From contig CAVXAB010000035.1 in assembly GCA_963759545.1 (NCBI GenBank), positions 143,074 to 207,073 of the forward strand: a DNA stretch of 64,000 nucleotides, read 5' to 3'. Within the stretch, counting starts at the first letter, position 1; each line of letters starts with the position of its first letter. Source of the DNA: Trebonia sp963759545. GTDB lineage: Bacteria > Actinomycetota > Actinomycetes > Streptosporangiales > Streptosporangiaceae. The notes under the pieces are model-generated. The model had not been told where the DNA came from. It searched no databases and was given only the letters and a program-made list of their open reading frames with translations. Shown here in pieces: positions 1 through 7,881 of the stretch. A program made the translations under genes and the position numbers.

Positions 1-25
1 AGGCGATGGTGCAGCGGCGCGACGG

Positions 26-1348
26 GTGTGCCCGCCGATGACGGGCGGGAGCCCGTGGCGGGCGGTGCAGCGCGCGGTGCTCCGCGGTGTCAGGCGGCCC
101 TGGCACGACCTCCGGCTCAAGGACCTGTACCGCAGCGGCAGGGAGTTCGAACTCATGCACCGCGCCCTGGGTTTCGCCGCCCTGGCCATCCTCACCGTGA
201 TCCCGCTGCTCATCCTCGTCGCCGCCGCGAACCCGACCCAGCACCGCGGCCTGGCCGGGTGGGTGGTCTACGGCATGGACCTGACCGATTCCTCCGCCGA
301 CGCGGTGACACAGCTCTTCTCGGCCCCGGCCCGGGTGCTTGGCACGACCAGCGTGCTCAGTGCCGTGCTGGTGAGCGTCGCCGGGGTGTCGTTCGCGGGC
401 AGCGTGCAGGCCGGGTTCGAGCGGATCTGGGGCCTTCCCGCCGGGCCGTGGCACAAGATCTGGCGTCAGGCGGTGTGGGCGGCCGGCCTCATCGCCTACA
501 TCTACGCGACGGCCACGGTCGGCACGGTGACGCACCGCGGGCCGACCGAGACGGCGGGCCGGCTGTCGGTGGCGGTGGTGCTCGGCGTCGCTTTCTTCTG
601 GTGGGGGCTTCGTTTCCTGCTCGGCGGCCGGGTGAGCTACCTGGCGGCGCTGCCCGGCGCGGTGGCGACGATCGTGTGCCTGGCCGGCCTGCGGGTCTTC
701 TCCGGCCTGGTCTTCGAACCGCTCATCGCAAGCAACGCGGTCAGCTACGGCGCGCTTGGCACGGTCCTGATCGTGCAGTCGTGGCTGATCGGCGTCGGCT
801 GGGTCGTCTACGGCGGCCAGTTGTTCGGACGCTGGTTCCACGACGCATGGCTGCAGCCCTGGACGGACCGCCGCCAGGGCCACGGAAAGGAGGGCGGGCA
901 GGACCCGGTTGAAGTCCCTGGCGAGTTACGCGCGGGGATGGGCCTGCCGGTAGGTCGCCTTGAGGCGCTCAGCCGAGACATGCGTGTAAATCTGCGTGGT
1001 GGCCGGGGTGGCATGGCCAAGGATCTCCTGCACGCTGCGCAGGTCGGCGCCCCCCTCAAGCAGGTGAGTAGCCGCGGTATGCCTGATGGCGTGCGGACCC
1101 GCGTCCCGCAGCAGGTTATGCACGATGCGCCGTGCGGTCCTCGGGTCGAGCCGGCCGCCCCGGGCACCGAGGAAGAGTGCCGACCCGCTGCGCTCGTTCG
1201 CCAGCACGGGACGCCCGGCCTTTTCCCAGCGGGACAAGGCTCGCATCGCGGGCAGGCCGACCGGCACGACCCGCTCCTTGCGGCCCTTGCCGAGAACCCG
1301 GACGGTGCGCCGCTCCCTGTCGACTCCCCCGGTGTCAAGCTCGCATAG
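26..1348 (+). CDS. YihY/BrkB-family integral membrane protein
   Basis: Inner-membrane protein of the YihY (formerly 'ribonuclease BN') family; its molecular role is unknown. About six hydrophobic segments lie in residues 45-275 (for example the helix around LAILTVIPLLILVAAA and the pair near VLIVQSWLIGVGWVVYGG). The GTG at 26 is the first start in the window. An ATG at 38 overlaps a TGA of another frame (ATGA) and could be the real, coupled start of a gene whose upstream partner lies outside the window. The last ~140 residues, after about position 930, run antisense to xerC and look nothing like the family, so the true stop is probably near 910-925 and may have been lost to an indel. A second YihY protein lies at 13.0-14.1 kb. 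Confidence 0.8.
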   Translation: MCPPMTGGSPWRAVQRAVLRGVRRPWHDLRLKDLYRSGREFELMHRALGFAALAILTVIPLLILVAAANPTQHRGLAGWVVYGMDLTDSSADAVTQLFSAPARVLGTTSVLSAVLVSVAGVSFAGSVQAGFERIWGLPAGPWHKIWRQAVWAAGLIAYIYATATVGTVTHRGPTETAGRLSVAVVLGVAFFWWGLRFLLGGRVSYLAALPGAVATIVCLAGLRVFSGLVFEPLIASNAVSYGALGTVLIVQSWLIGVGWVVYGGQLFGRWFHDAWLQPWTDRRQGHGKEGGQDPVEVPGELRAGMGLPVGRLEALSRDMRVNLRGGRGGMAKDLLHAAQVGAPLKQVSSRGMPDGVRTRVPQQVMHDAPCGPRVEPAAPGTEEECRPAALVRQHGTPGLFPAGQGSHRGQADRHDPLLAALAENPDGAPLPVDSPGVKLA

Positions 1349-1960
1349 CTCACTGACCCGGATCGCCGTCGCGTACAGCAGTTCAAGAACGGCGACGTCG
1401 CGGATGGCCAGTGCCGCGGTAGACCGCTCGCCGGCGGCGGACTCGCGCCGCGCGCGGTCCTCGCACTCCGTGAGCACCAGGTTCATCTCTTCCCTGCGCA
1501 GCACCTGCGGCAGCTTCCGCCGGGCCTTGGGGGTACCGAGTTGCGGTCCCGGGTCGGTCGCGAGCCAGCCTCGCCGGCACGCGTACGCGGTGAAGGCACG
1601 GGCCGCCGCGCCCCGGCGGGCCAGCGTGGCGCGCGCGGCGCCTGCCTGATGCTGGCCCGCCAGCCAGCCCCGCAGCGTGGCCAGGTCGAGAGCCCCAGGG
1701 TCCCCGACGCCGCACCGGCAGGCGTACTCGAGAAGCGACTGAACGTCACCCTGGTACGCGCGGACCGTATGCCGCGACAGCGCGCGCTCCGCCGCGAGGT
1801 GCCGGCCGAACTCGGCCAGCGCCGACCGCAGCGCCGCCGGCAGGCTCTCGGCCTGGCCGTCGCCAGCCGTCGTGCCCGCGGGAGTGCGGGAGTCGCGGGA
1901 GTCGCGGGAGTCGCGGGGTCGTCCCTTCCTCGGGCTGCAGCCATGGGCAAGAGTGTGCAC
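926..1960 (-). CDS. xerC: tyrosine recombinase XerC
   Basis: Site-specific recombinase that resolves chromosome dimers at dif with its partner XerD. An N-terminal core-binding SAM-like domain (around LSRHTVRAYQGDVQSLLEYA) is followed by the catalytic domain. All catalytic residues are visible: Arg in ATAIRVSE, Lys in LGKGRKER, His/Arg in HAIRHTAATH, His in LGHATPATTQ, and Tyr in QIYTHV. The start is uncertain. I chose the GTG at 1960 because further upstream the frame runs into the promoter region of the divergent padR-like gene. The N-terminus before the domain is a low-complexity stretch with an Asp-Ser-Arg triplet repeated three times. In actinomycetes xerC usually lies close to dprA, yifB and yraN; here padR, a small membrane gene and lepB separate it from them. 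Confidence 0.87.
   Translation of the reverse strand: MHTLAHGCSPRKGRPRDSRDSRDSRTPAGTTAGDGQAESLPAALRSALAEFGRHLAAERALSRHTVRAYQGDVQSLLEYACRCGVGDPGALDLATLRGWLAGQHQAGAARATLARRGAAARAFTAYACRRGWLATDPGPQLGTPKARRKLPQVLRREEMNLVLTECEDRARRESAAGERSTAALAIRDVAVLELLYATAIRVSELCELDTGGVDRERRTVRVLGKGRKERVVPVGLPAMRALSRWEKAGRPVLANERSGSALFLGARGGRLDPRTARRIVHNLLRDAGPHAIRHTAATHLLEGGADLRSVQEILGHATPATTQIYTHVSAERLKATYRQAHPRA
1888..1914. repeat. three tandem copies of a 9-bp unit
   Basis: GGGAGTCGC is repeated three times without change, flanked by degenerate copies (GGGAGTGC before, GGGGTCG after). On the minus strand it encodes Asp-Ser-Arg repeats near the N-terminus of XerC. It is a slippage-prone microsatellite within a coding frame, so repeat number may vary between strains. 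Confidence 0.9.
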
Positions 1961-2066
1961 CCGGGCAGGCGGCTTGGGAATGACCGCGCCGCTGTTTTGT
2001 CGCCCTGTACTACTGGACGCGACTACTACGTTGACTGATATATTGGCCGACGTAGCAGGGAGGCGG

Positions 2067-2411
2067 ATGGTCGTGAGCAAGCGGGACGGCGGGACCGGGC
2101 AGGACGTGCTGCGCCGGGTCGGCGAGGCGTCGGTGCTGATCCTGATCAGCCTGGCGGACGGGCCCAAGCACGGGTACGCGCTGATCCAGGACATCAAGGA
2201 GCTCGCCGGCGTCGAGCTCGGGCCCGGCACGCTCTACGGCGCGCTTGACCGGCTCGAGCGGCTCGGCCTGATCGACCCGCTGCCCGCCGAGGACCGCCGC
2301 CATCCGTACCGCATTACCGCGCCGGGGGCGGCCGCGCTCCGCGTGCACCTCGATTCGCTTGAGCGGGTCAGCGCGGCCGGGCGGCTGCGGCTGCGGCTGG
2401 GCGGCATCTGA
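2067..2411 (+). CDS. PadR-family transcriptional regulator
   Basis: A 114-residue PadR-type repressor: a winged-helix domain (residues ~20-95, with GYALIQDI, the GTLYGALDRLERLGLI recognition region and the RITAPG wing) plus a short dimerising C-terminus. The ATG at 2067 was chosen because AGGGAGG lies just upstream; the open frame extends further 5' without family similarity. A TTGACT at 2031 would suit a -35 element, and inverted CTACGT/ACGTAG half-sites at 2026 and 2050 flank the promoter, possibly for autoregulation. Its stop overlaps the start of the next gene (TGATG), so the two are translationally coupled, the usual layout of a PadR with the membrane protein it controls. Confidence 0.88.
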   Translation: MVVSKRDGGTGQDVLRRVGEASVLILISLADGPKHGYALIQDIKELAGVELGPGTLYGALDRLERLGLIDPLPAEDRRHPYRITAPGAAALRVHLDSLERVSAAGRLRLRLGGI

Positions 2412-2809
2412 TGGACAGCCCCAGGCTGATCGAGACCGTGCTGCGGTGCTACCCGGCCCGCTGGCGGCGCCGGCACGGGGAGGAGGCCGCCGAGCTGGCC
2501 GCGCTGCTCATCGGGGACGGGACCCCGGTGGGCTCGGTTGCCTGGAGTTACCTGGCCGGCGCAGCGCGCGAGTGGCTTACGCCGCGCCCGGGCCGCCGCC
2601 TGAGCACGGCGGCCTGCGCGCTGCTGATCGCGGCCTGTTCCCTGGGTGTCTCGGCGGGGCTGCTGGCCTCGGCGGGGCCGGCCAGGGCGGCCAGCACGAG
2701 CCAGGCGCATTGCCGGCCTGGCGTGCCAGGGCCCGTTCCGCGCGTGCTCCCCGTCACGGGCCGCCCGCAGGTGATCATCTGGGAAGCCGCGCATGGCCGG
2801 CCCTGCTGA
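2411..2809 (+). CDS. small membrane protein coupled to PadR
   Basis: A 132-residue protein I cannot assign to a function. The N-terminal ~65 residues are charged and Arg-rich (LRCYPARWRRRHGEEAAELA resembles the cytoplasmic start of permease-like partners encoded after PadR genes). One clear transmembrane helix follows around residues 68-92 and then a short Pro-rich tail with two cysteines. The ATG overlaps the PadR stop, and its own 3' end overlaps the lepB start by 17 bases, so all three genes may be one transcript. It may be the PadR target. Confidence 0.6.
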   Translation: MDSPRLIETVLRCYPARWRRRHGEEAAELAALLIGDGTPVGSVAWSYLAGAAREWLTPRPGRRLSTAACALLIAACSLGVSAGLLASAGPARAASTSQAHCRPGVPGPVPRVLPVTGRPQVIIWEAAHGRPC

Positions 2810-3401
2810 CGAGGGCCCCGCCGGGACCGTCCCGCGACGCCGCCGACGGTGGCGGCGGGCGCTGACCGAGACGGCCGTCACGATCCTCGTGGCCGTGCTG
2901 CTGGCCGGCCTGGTGCGGACGTTCGCGTTCCAGACCTTCTGGATCCCCTCATCGTCCATGGTGCCGACGCTCGGCGTGTACGACCGGATCCTGGTCCAGA
3001 AGGCGTTCTTCACCTCGCGGGACGTGCGCGAGGGCGACATCGTGGTGTTCAGCCAGCCGCCGCTCGACCACTGCGGCGGACCGCAGGCAGGCGACCTGGT
3101 CAAGCGCGTCATCGCGCTGCCGGGGCAGACGATCTACTCGTCGGGCAACAGCATCTACGTGAACGGGCGGCTGCTAGCCGAGCCCTACCTTCCGCACGAC
3201 GACCCGCTCGGGCCGCAGATACCCGACGCCAGCAGCACTCACCCCTACCGGCTGCCGCCAGGCGAGTTCTACGTGCTGGGCGACAACCGGGCGATCTCAT
3301 GCGACAGCCGCTACTGGGGACCGATCAACGGCTCAAGCATCATCGGCAAGGTGGTGCTGGTGTGGTGGCACAACACCCACCCCGACTTCCGCATGTTCTG
3401 A
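2793..3401 (+). CDS. lepB: signal peptidase I
   Basis: Type I signal peptidase, which cleaves Sec/Tat signal peptides at the outer face of the membrane. It has a basic N-terminus (PRRRRRWRR), one membrane anchor (residues ~27-46), then the S26 peptidase core. The catalytic Ser is in box B (PSSSMVPTL), the general-base Lys in box D (VKRVIALPGQ), and box E reads GDNRAISCDSRYWGP. At 202 residues it is a compact single-anchor enzyme. It converges with dprA, leaving only 12 bases between the stops. In actinomycetes lepB normally sits with rplS, rnhB and yraN in one block; here it lies on the opposite strand from yraN-yifB-dprA. Confidence 0.95.
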   Translation: MAGPADEGPAGTVPRRRRRWRRALTETAVTILVAVLLAGLVRTFAFQTFWIPSSSMVPTLGVYDRILVQKAFFTSRDVREGDIVVFSQPPLDHCGGPQAGDLVKRVIALPGQTIYSSGNSIYVNGRLLAEPYLPHDDPLGPQIPDASSTHPYRLPPGEFYVLGDNRAISCDSRYWGPINGSSIIGKVVLVWWHNTHPDFRMF

Positions 3402-3413
3402 CCCTGGCCGTCG

Positions 3414-4665
3414 TCAGGGATGGCGCAGGCGCCAGCCGTCATCGCACCGCTCGACGAAGCCGCCGGTCGCGAGCTGACCAAGGAGGGTGGCCGTCGCCGC
3501 AGGGGCAAGGCCCGCCCGCTGCGCCACCCGGACCGTTCCCACGCCGCCGCGGCGGGGCATCGCGTCGAGGACCCGGGCGGACTCCAGGTCAAGCAGGTCG
3601 CGGGGAAGAACCAGCGGCGCCTGGCGACGGCTCGCCAACTGGACCACCGCGCCCGGCTCGGCGGCTGACCGCGCCGCGCCGATCACCGGCTCGCCGACCG
3701 GGGACAGGTGCTCGATGACCTCGGCCGCGCTGGTGACGAGTGCGCCCTGCCACTCCCTGATCACCTGGTGACATCCGGCGGACAGGTCGGAGGTGATCGG
3801 CCCTGGCACCGCCATCAGGCGCCGGCGCAGGTCCCTGGCGTAACGCGCGGTGTTGACCGCGCCGCTGCGCTGGCCCGCCTCCACCACCAGCGTCCCGGTC
3901 GCCAGCGCGGCGATCATCCGGTTGCGGATAAGGAACCTGAGCCTGCTCACGTGCCGCCCGGGCGGCCACTCGCTCACGAGCACGCCCTGAGCCGCGATCG
4001 CGTCGAACAGCTCCGCGTGGGCTGTCGGGTAGGGCACGTTCACGCCGCAGGCGAGCACGGCGATGGTGACCCCGTCGGCGGCGAGCGCGCCCCGGTGCGC
4101 CGCGGCGTCGACGCCGAAGGCGCCGCCGGAGACCACCGCCAGGCCGCGCGCCGCGACGGACGCGGCGAACTCGGCCGCCACGTACGAGCCGTAGGCGGTC
4201 GCGGCCCGCGAGCCAACGATCGCGACCGACCGCAGGCAGCTGAACCGCAGGTCCGCGTTGCCGCGCAGCCAGAGCGCGTAGGGCTGGTCATCCCCGAGGT
4301 CCGCCAGTTGCCCTGGCCATTCCGGGTCACCCGGGCACACGATCCTGATCCCTGACTCGCCGAAGGCGAGCACCCGCTCCGGTGCCGGCAACTCGGGCAG
4401 CCGAGTGCGCCACCGCTCCATGGCGGCCTTTACGCCCTCGTGCGCCTTCCCGCGCGGGAGGCCGTTCCCCTGGCCGGCCGCGTTGCCGGCCAGTCCCCCG
4501 TCCGGCCAGTCCCCCCGTGCCGAGCAGGCGACCCGACTTGATCGCGGCAAGCGTCACGGCCGCGCCGTGGACCCGGACCAACTGCACGAGCCAGCGGTCG
4601 GTCGGCTCCGCCAGGTAGGTCAGGGCCGCGCGGGCGTACGCCTCGTCGGTTAGCTTGCCGTTCAT
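3414..4665 (-). CDS. dprA: DNA processing protein DprA, frameshifted
   Basis: DprA loads RecA on incoming single-stranded DNA during transformation. The Rossmann-like core is intact in one frame (AIVGSRAATAYG, VVSGGAFGVDAAAHRGAL, LACGVNVPYPTAH, VSEWPPG, FLIRNRMIAALATGTLVVEAG), followed by a C-terminal winged helix. The N-terminal domain (MNGKLTDEAYARAALTYLA...) lies in another frame. That frame starts with an ATG overlapping the yifB stop (ATGA at 4662-4665), so this is the true start. The frames join with one extra base between 4495 and 4516, where the plus strand has runs of five and six C. Removing one base restores a continuous ~416-residue protein. This may be a sequencing error or a real inactivating mutation; a start inside the second frame could still give a protein with only the core domain. 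Confidence 0.85.
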
Positions 4666-6212
4666 TGAGCGACTCCTAGCCATAGTCCAATCGCGAGGTT
4701 GACCTGGTCGGGCCCTGGCTGGTCCTTGCCGCCCAGGTCGGCCAGCGACCAGGCGACGCGGACGATCTTGTCCGCGCCCCTTGCGGACACCTGACCGAGT
4801 TCCATGGCTCGGTCCAGGGAGGTGAGGGCCGCGGGCTTGGGCGGGAACGCGCGGCGCAGCGCCGTGCCGGGGACCTCGGCGTTCACCCGCCACGGGGTCC
4901 CGGCCAGCCGGGCCGCGCACCGCTCGCGGGCGACGGTGACCCGCTTAGCGACGACGGCGGACGACTCGGCGAACTTGCGGTCGTAGAGCATGTCGCGGCG
5001 GGACACGGGCTGCAGGCGGACCTTGACGTCGACCCGGTCAAGCAGCGGCCCGGAGATCCTGGCGAGGTAGCGGCGCCGGGTGGCCGGGGAACAGGAGCAC
5101 CCGGTCTTGCCCGGCCCAGGCGACTTCGCGCACGGGCACGGATTGGACGCGAGGACGAGGGTGAACCGGGCAGGGAAGGCGGCCTGCGTGCCGGCCCTGG
5201 CGATCACCACCTCGCCCGACTCAAGCGGCTGGCGCAGCGCGTCGAGGACGTCGCGATGGAACTCGGGCGCCTCATCCAGGAAGAGGATTCCCCGGTGCGC
5301 CAGGCTGGCGGCGCCCGGGCGGATGACGCCGCCGCTGCCGCCGCCGACGATGGCGGCCATCGACGACGTGTGGTGCGGGGCGCAGAACGGCGGGACGCTC
5401 AGCAGCCCAGAGCCCGGCATCAGGTGCCCGGCGACCGAGTGGATCGATGTGACCTCGAGCGCCGCCGCCACCTCCAGCGGCGGCAGGATCGTCGGCAGCC
5501 GCTCGGCCAGCATCGTCTTGCCCGCTCCGGGCGGGCCGAGCAGGGACAGGTTGTGCCCGCCGGCCGCGCAGATCTCTGCCGCGAGCCGCGCCTCCGCCTG
5601 GCCGAGCACTTCCGCCAAGTCCAGTTTCTTGGCCAGTGCGAAGCGCGAGTCGGGCGCCGGCCCCGGTGGCGGATCGGGAACGACGGGCATCGCCGGCGGC
5701 GGCCCGCCGCGCAGCCAGACGATCACCTCGATGAGGCTGCTCGCGCCGACCGCCTGGACGCCGGGTACCAGGGCGGCCTCCGCGACGTTCTGCGCGGCGA
5801 CTACCACGGTGTCCACGCCCGCCTCGGCCGCGACCACCGCGGGCAGTACCCCGGGCACCGGCCGCAGCCGCCCGTCCAGGCCCAGTTCAGCCAGGAACAT
5901 CTTCCCGGCGAGCGCGGCCGCAGGCACCGCTTCGGCCGCGGCGAGAATGGCCACGGCGATGGCCAGGTCAAAGCCCGATCCTCGCTTGGGCAGCGCGGCG
6001 GGCGAGAGGCCGACGGTGATCTTCGAGTTCGGCCAGGTCTCCCCGCTGTTCACGATCGCCGCGCGGATCCGGTCCCGCGCCTCGCGCAGCGCCGTATCGG
6101 GCAGTCCGACCAGGATTGTCGCCGGCAGCCCGCTGGCGATGTCCGCCTCCACCTCGATCAGGTGACCGCGGACCCCGACGAGTGCCACCGAGTAGGTACG
6201 GGCGAGCGTCAC
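4662..6212 (-). CDS. YifB/ComM-family AAA+ Mg-chelatase-like ATPase
   Basis: A full-length 516-residue member of the ComM/YifB family. These are hexameric helicases that promote branch migration and integration of transforming DNA. An N-terminal Lon-S5-like domain (LVGLPDTALREARDRIRAAI... KRGSGFDLAIAVAIL) precedes the AAA+ module with Walker A GPPGAGKTML, Walker B ILFLDEAPEF and a conserved cysteine patch (NPCPC...CSCSPATRRRY). The C-terminal helical domain follows. The GTG start at 6212 abuts the yraN stop directly, and the stop overlaps the dprA start, so yraN-yifB-dprA form a coupled operon for DNA uptake and recombination. Confidence 0.95.
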   Translation of the reverse strand: MTLARTYSVALVGVRGHLIEVEADIASGLPATILVGLPDTALREARDRIRAAIVNSGETWPNSKITVGLSPAALPKRGSGFDLAIAVAILAAAEAVPAAALAGKMFLAELGLDGRLRPVPGVLPAVVAAEAGVDTVVVAAQNVAEAALVPGVQAVGASSLIEVIVWLRGGPPPAMPVVPDPPPGPAPDSRFALAKKLDLAEVLGQAEARLAAEICAAGGHNLSLLGPPGAGKTMLAERLPTILPPLEVAAALEVTSIHSVAGHLMPGSGLLSVPPFCAPHHTSSMAAIVGGGSGGVIRPGAASLAHRGILFLDEAPEFHRDVLDALRQPLESGEVVIARAGTQAAFPARFTLVLASNPCPCAKSPGPGKTGCSCSPATRRRYLARISGPLLDRVDVKVRLQPVSRRDMLYDRKFAESSAVVAKRVTVARERCAARLAGTPWRVNAEVPGTALRRAFPPKPAALTSLDRAMELGQVSARGADKIVRVAWSLADLGGKDQPGPDQVNLAIGLWLGVAQ

Positions 6213-6569
6213 TCATCCCACCCCCCGGACGTGCTCGATCGTGAACCCGCCGACGCCGTCGCGCAGCAGGCCCACCACGTCGATCCTTATCTGGTCGAAC
6301 CGGCTGCCGTGCGCGGCCAGCCACTGCGCCGCGAGCCTGCGCAGCCGCCTGCGCTTCGCCTGCCCGACCGCGTCGAGCGGCGTGCCGAACCGCGTTCCTG
6401 ACCGCGTCTTCACCTCGCAGACAACGAACGTGCCCCGGTCGGCCGCGACGATGTCGATCTCACCGTCCGCACACCGCCAATTACGGTCCAGGATCCGGAA
6501 CCCGCAGCCCTCTAGATAGCCGACCGCCGCTTGTTCGCCTTCCTTGCCAAGCACGTCTTTCGCGCCCAT
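6213..6569 (-). CDS. YraN-family (UPF0102) nuclease-fold protein
   Basis: A 118-residue protein of the YraN/UPF0102 family, a restriction-endonuclease-like fold of unproven activity usually found with yifB and dprA. Diagnostic motifs: GKEGEQAAVGYLEGCGFRIL, then the PD-(D/E)xK-like core GEIDIVAADRGTFVVCEVKTR (Asp, and Glu-Val-Lys), and the basic helix AVGQAKRRRLRRLAAQWL. The ATG at 6569 matches the usual start of the family; the open frame continues upstream without similarity. It is the first gene of the yraN-yifB-dprA run, with no gap to yifB. Confidence 0.93.
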   Translation of the reverse strand: MGAKDVLGKEGEQAAVGYLEGCGFRILDRNWRCADGEIDIVAADRGTFVVCEVKTRSGTRFGTPLDAVGQAKRRRLRRLAAQWLAAHGSRFDQIRIDVVGLLRDGVGGFTIEHVRGVG

Positions 6570-6938
6570 CGCGACCACCTCCGCATTCGACGATGGCGCG
6601 CGAGGCAATGAGCCGTCGCATCGATTTGCGAGCTGTGGATAGACCAAGGAGTCAAGATCAACTGTGGATAAATACGGCCGAATGTCGGACTCTCGTGCTT
6701 TAATCCGACCGCTACCAGCCGCGCCCGCTGCACGGCACGGCGGACACAGAGCGCAAGGGCGGCGAGCTTGTAGAGCCGGGCGTAGACGTCCGTGAAAGGG
6801 CAGCCATCGTCATGCGGCGCGACCAAGGAGAATGGCGACTAAATGGGCCGCGTCTCAGCGGTTGTTGCATTACTCGTGCGCTAAGTGACTGGCTTCAGAC
6901 GGGGATAGCCGGGGCGCCCCGCTGGCATGCGGCGCGCT
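6570..6938. promoter_or_regulatory. intergenic region with two DnaA-box-like sites
   Basis: No convincing gene. It holds the promoter region of yraN. TGTGGATAA at 6663-6671 is the exact complement of a classic DnaA box (TTATCCACA), and TGTGGATAG at 6634-6642 is a one-mismatch copy in the same orientation 29 bases away. The surrounding sequence is less G+C-rich than the genes around it. Two boxes are far too few for oriC; a regulatory or DnaA-titrating site is possible. Confidence 0.35.
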
Positions 6939-7367
6939 TCAGCTTGGCCCGAGATCCGACGACAGCCATCGCTGCGGACGCAGGTAGATCGCGACCTGCT
7001 TGCCCAGCTCTGCCTTGGCGAACGCGAGGTAAGCGGGGACCTTCTCCGGTGGCAGGTAGCGCTCGGTGATCTCCCGCAGCAGCTCATCGGTCTCCGGGAT
7101 CGTGCGGGTGACCGGCCCCTCTACCGACACGTACCGGGTTGTCGGCGAGAGCCGCTCGACCATCAGGGTGAAGCGCCCGGCCGCCTCGATCAGGCGGGCC
7201 TTCCGCGACGCGGCCTCGGTCAGCACCCACGCCTCCCCGCCGGGCTCGTACTGGTACCAGATCGGCACCGTCAGCGGGCCGCGGCCCGGCCCGGCCGACA
7301 CCGACAAAGCCGCGATGTGCGGCTCGGCCAGGAACAGCTCGCGCTCGCGCACAGACAACGTCGTCAT
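6939..7367 (-). CDS. pyridoxamine 5'-phosphate oxidase-family flavin-binding protein
   Basis: A 142-residue split-barrel protein of the PNPOx-like/F420-dependent reductase superfamily. The fold is recognised by AALSVSAGPGRGPLTVPIWYQYEPGGEAWVLTEAASRKARLIEAAGRFTLMV in outline: a β-strand pair, a PIWY motif, and the RKAR segment that binds the cofactor phosphate. The C-terminus (LGKQVAIYLRPQRWLSSDLG) is the usual closing strand. The ATG at 7367 was chosen because the domain begins directly after it. The substrate cannot be predicted. It is monocistronic, with no obvious partner nearby. Confidence 0.82.
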   Translation of the reverse strand: MTTLSVRERELFLAEPHIAALSVSAGPGRGPLTVPIWYQYEPGGEAWVLTEAASRKARLIEAAGRFTLMVERLSPTTRYVSVEGPVTRTIPETDELLREITERYLPPEKVPAYLAFAKAELGKQVAIYLRPQRWLSSDLGPS

Positions 7368-7502
7368 GAGGCTGACCCTAACCGGGGGCACCGACAATCC
7401 AGCCTGGCAGCCGGGCACCTTCCGGCCTGCTGGCCGAGCGGCATGCGCTCGCGCATGCTGGCGCAGGTCGCGCGGCCCGATGAGCTGTTTTGCGCCTGAT
7501 GC

Positions 7503-7530
7503 AAATAAGGATCGCGTAAATAAGGATCGC
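7503..7530. repeat. 13-bp direct repeat
   Basis: AAATAAGGATCGC occurs at 7503-7515 and again at 7518-7530, separated by GT. It is in an A+T-richer patch just ahead of the first copy of the dispersed hairpin element. It may be an insertion scar or a protein-binding site; nothing in the sequence decides. Confidence 0.6.
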
Positions 7531-7579
7531 CACGCGCAATGTCATTGACTTAGGCGCTTCCCGTCTTCGCCGGGCCCGC

Positions 7580-7780
7580 GCGTGCCCGTTCTGTCCGGGT
7601 TGTCCCGGCGCCATCGCGGCCCGGCGCATGATCATGTGGATTCCGCAGCTTATTTGCTGCGGAATCCACATGAAAGGGGAAATCCGCCGCAATCACGCCG
7701 CGCCCCGCACGCGGCGCCGCGTCCCGGCCGCGCACGGCCCCCACCGTCACCATGCGCCACTTAAGTCCGCGGCATTGCGA
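7580..7780. repeat. dispersed hairpin element, copy 1
   Basis: First of three copies in the window. It begins near GTGCCCGTTCTGTCCGG and contains a perfect 17-bp stem: CATGTGGATTCCGCAGC at 7633-7649 pairs with 7656-7672 across the 6-base loop TTATTT. CATGATCATG precedes the stem (7627-7636). Similarity to copy 2 continues past the stem to about GCGGCATTGCGA at 7780. It lies between genes that read away from or past it, and short reading frames across it are not conserved between copies, so it is not a coding sequence. Confidence 0.85.
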
Positions 7781-7833
7781 GCCACGCGAGTTTTTCTTAC
7801 CGCTGCGCGAAGACTGCTATTCAGCTTCCGTCA

Positions 7834-7881
7834 GATGGTGGATCGTTAGGAGCATTCGGGTCCTCCCAAATATCCACCATC
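7834..7881 (-). terminator. intrinsic terminator-like hairpin after the P-loop gene
   Basis: GATGGTGGAT (7834-7843) pairs with ATCCACCATC (7872-7881), with an inner AGGA/TCCT pairing. On the minus strand the hairpin starts within the stop codon of the P-loop kinase gene. There is no strong U-tract, as usual for high-G+C actinomycetes. Confidence 0.6.

Noticed and set aside
30..1348. Overlapping frames in the YihY gene read as two proteins
   Set aside because: The frame from 28 has no hydrophobic pattern and only shadows the membrane protein; the tail of the 26-1348 frame is antisense to xerC.
926..1960. xerC as a mobile-element or phage integrase
   Set aside because: The residues and length match the chromosomal XerC group, the neighbours are core genes, and no att-like repeat or mobile genes are seen.
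7582..7849. Short plus-strand reading frames across hairpin element copy 1 (and similar ones at copies 2 and 3)
   Set aside because: The frames are not conserved among the three copies, lack ribosome sites and exist because the stem translates as MWIPQ-type peptides in several frames.
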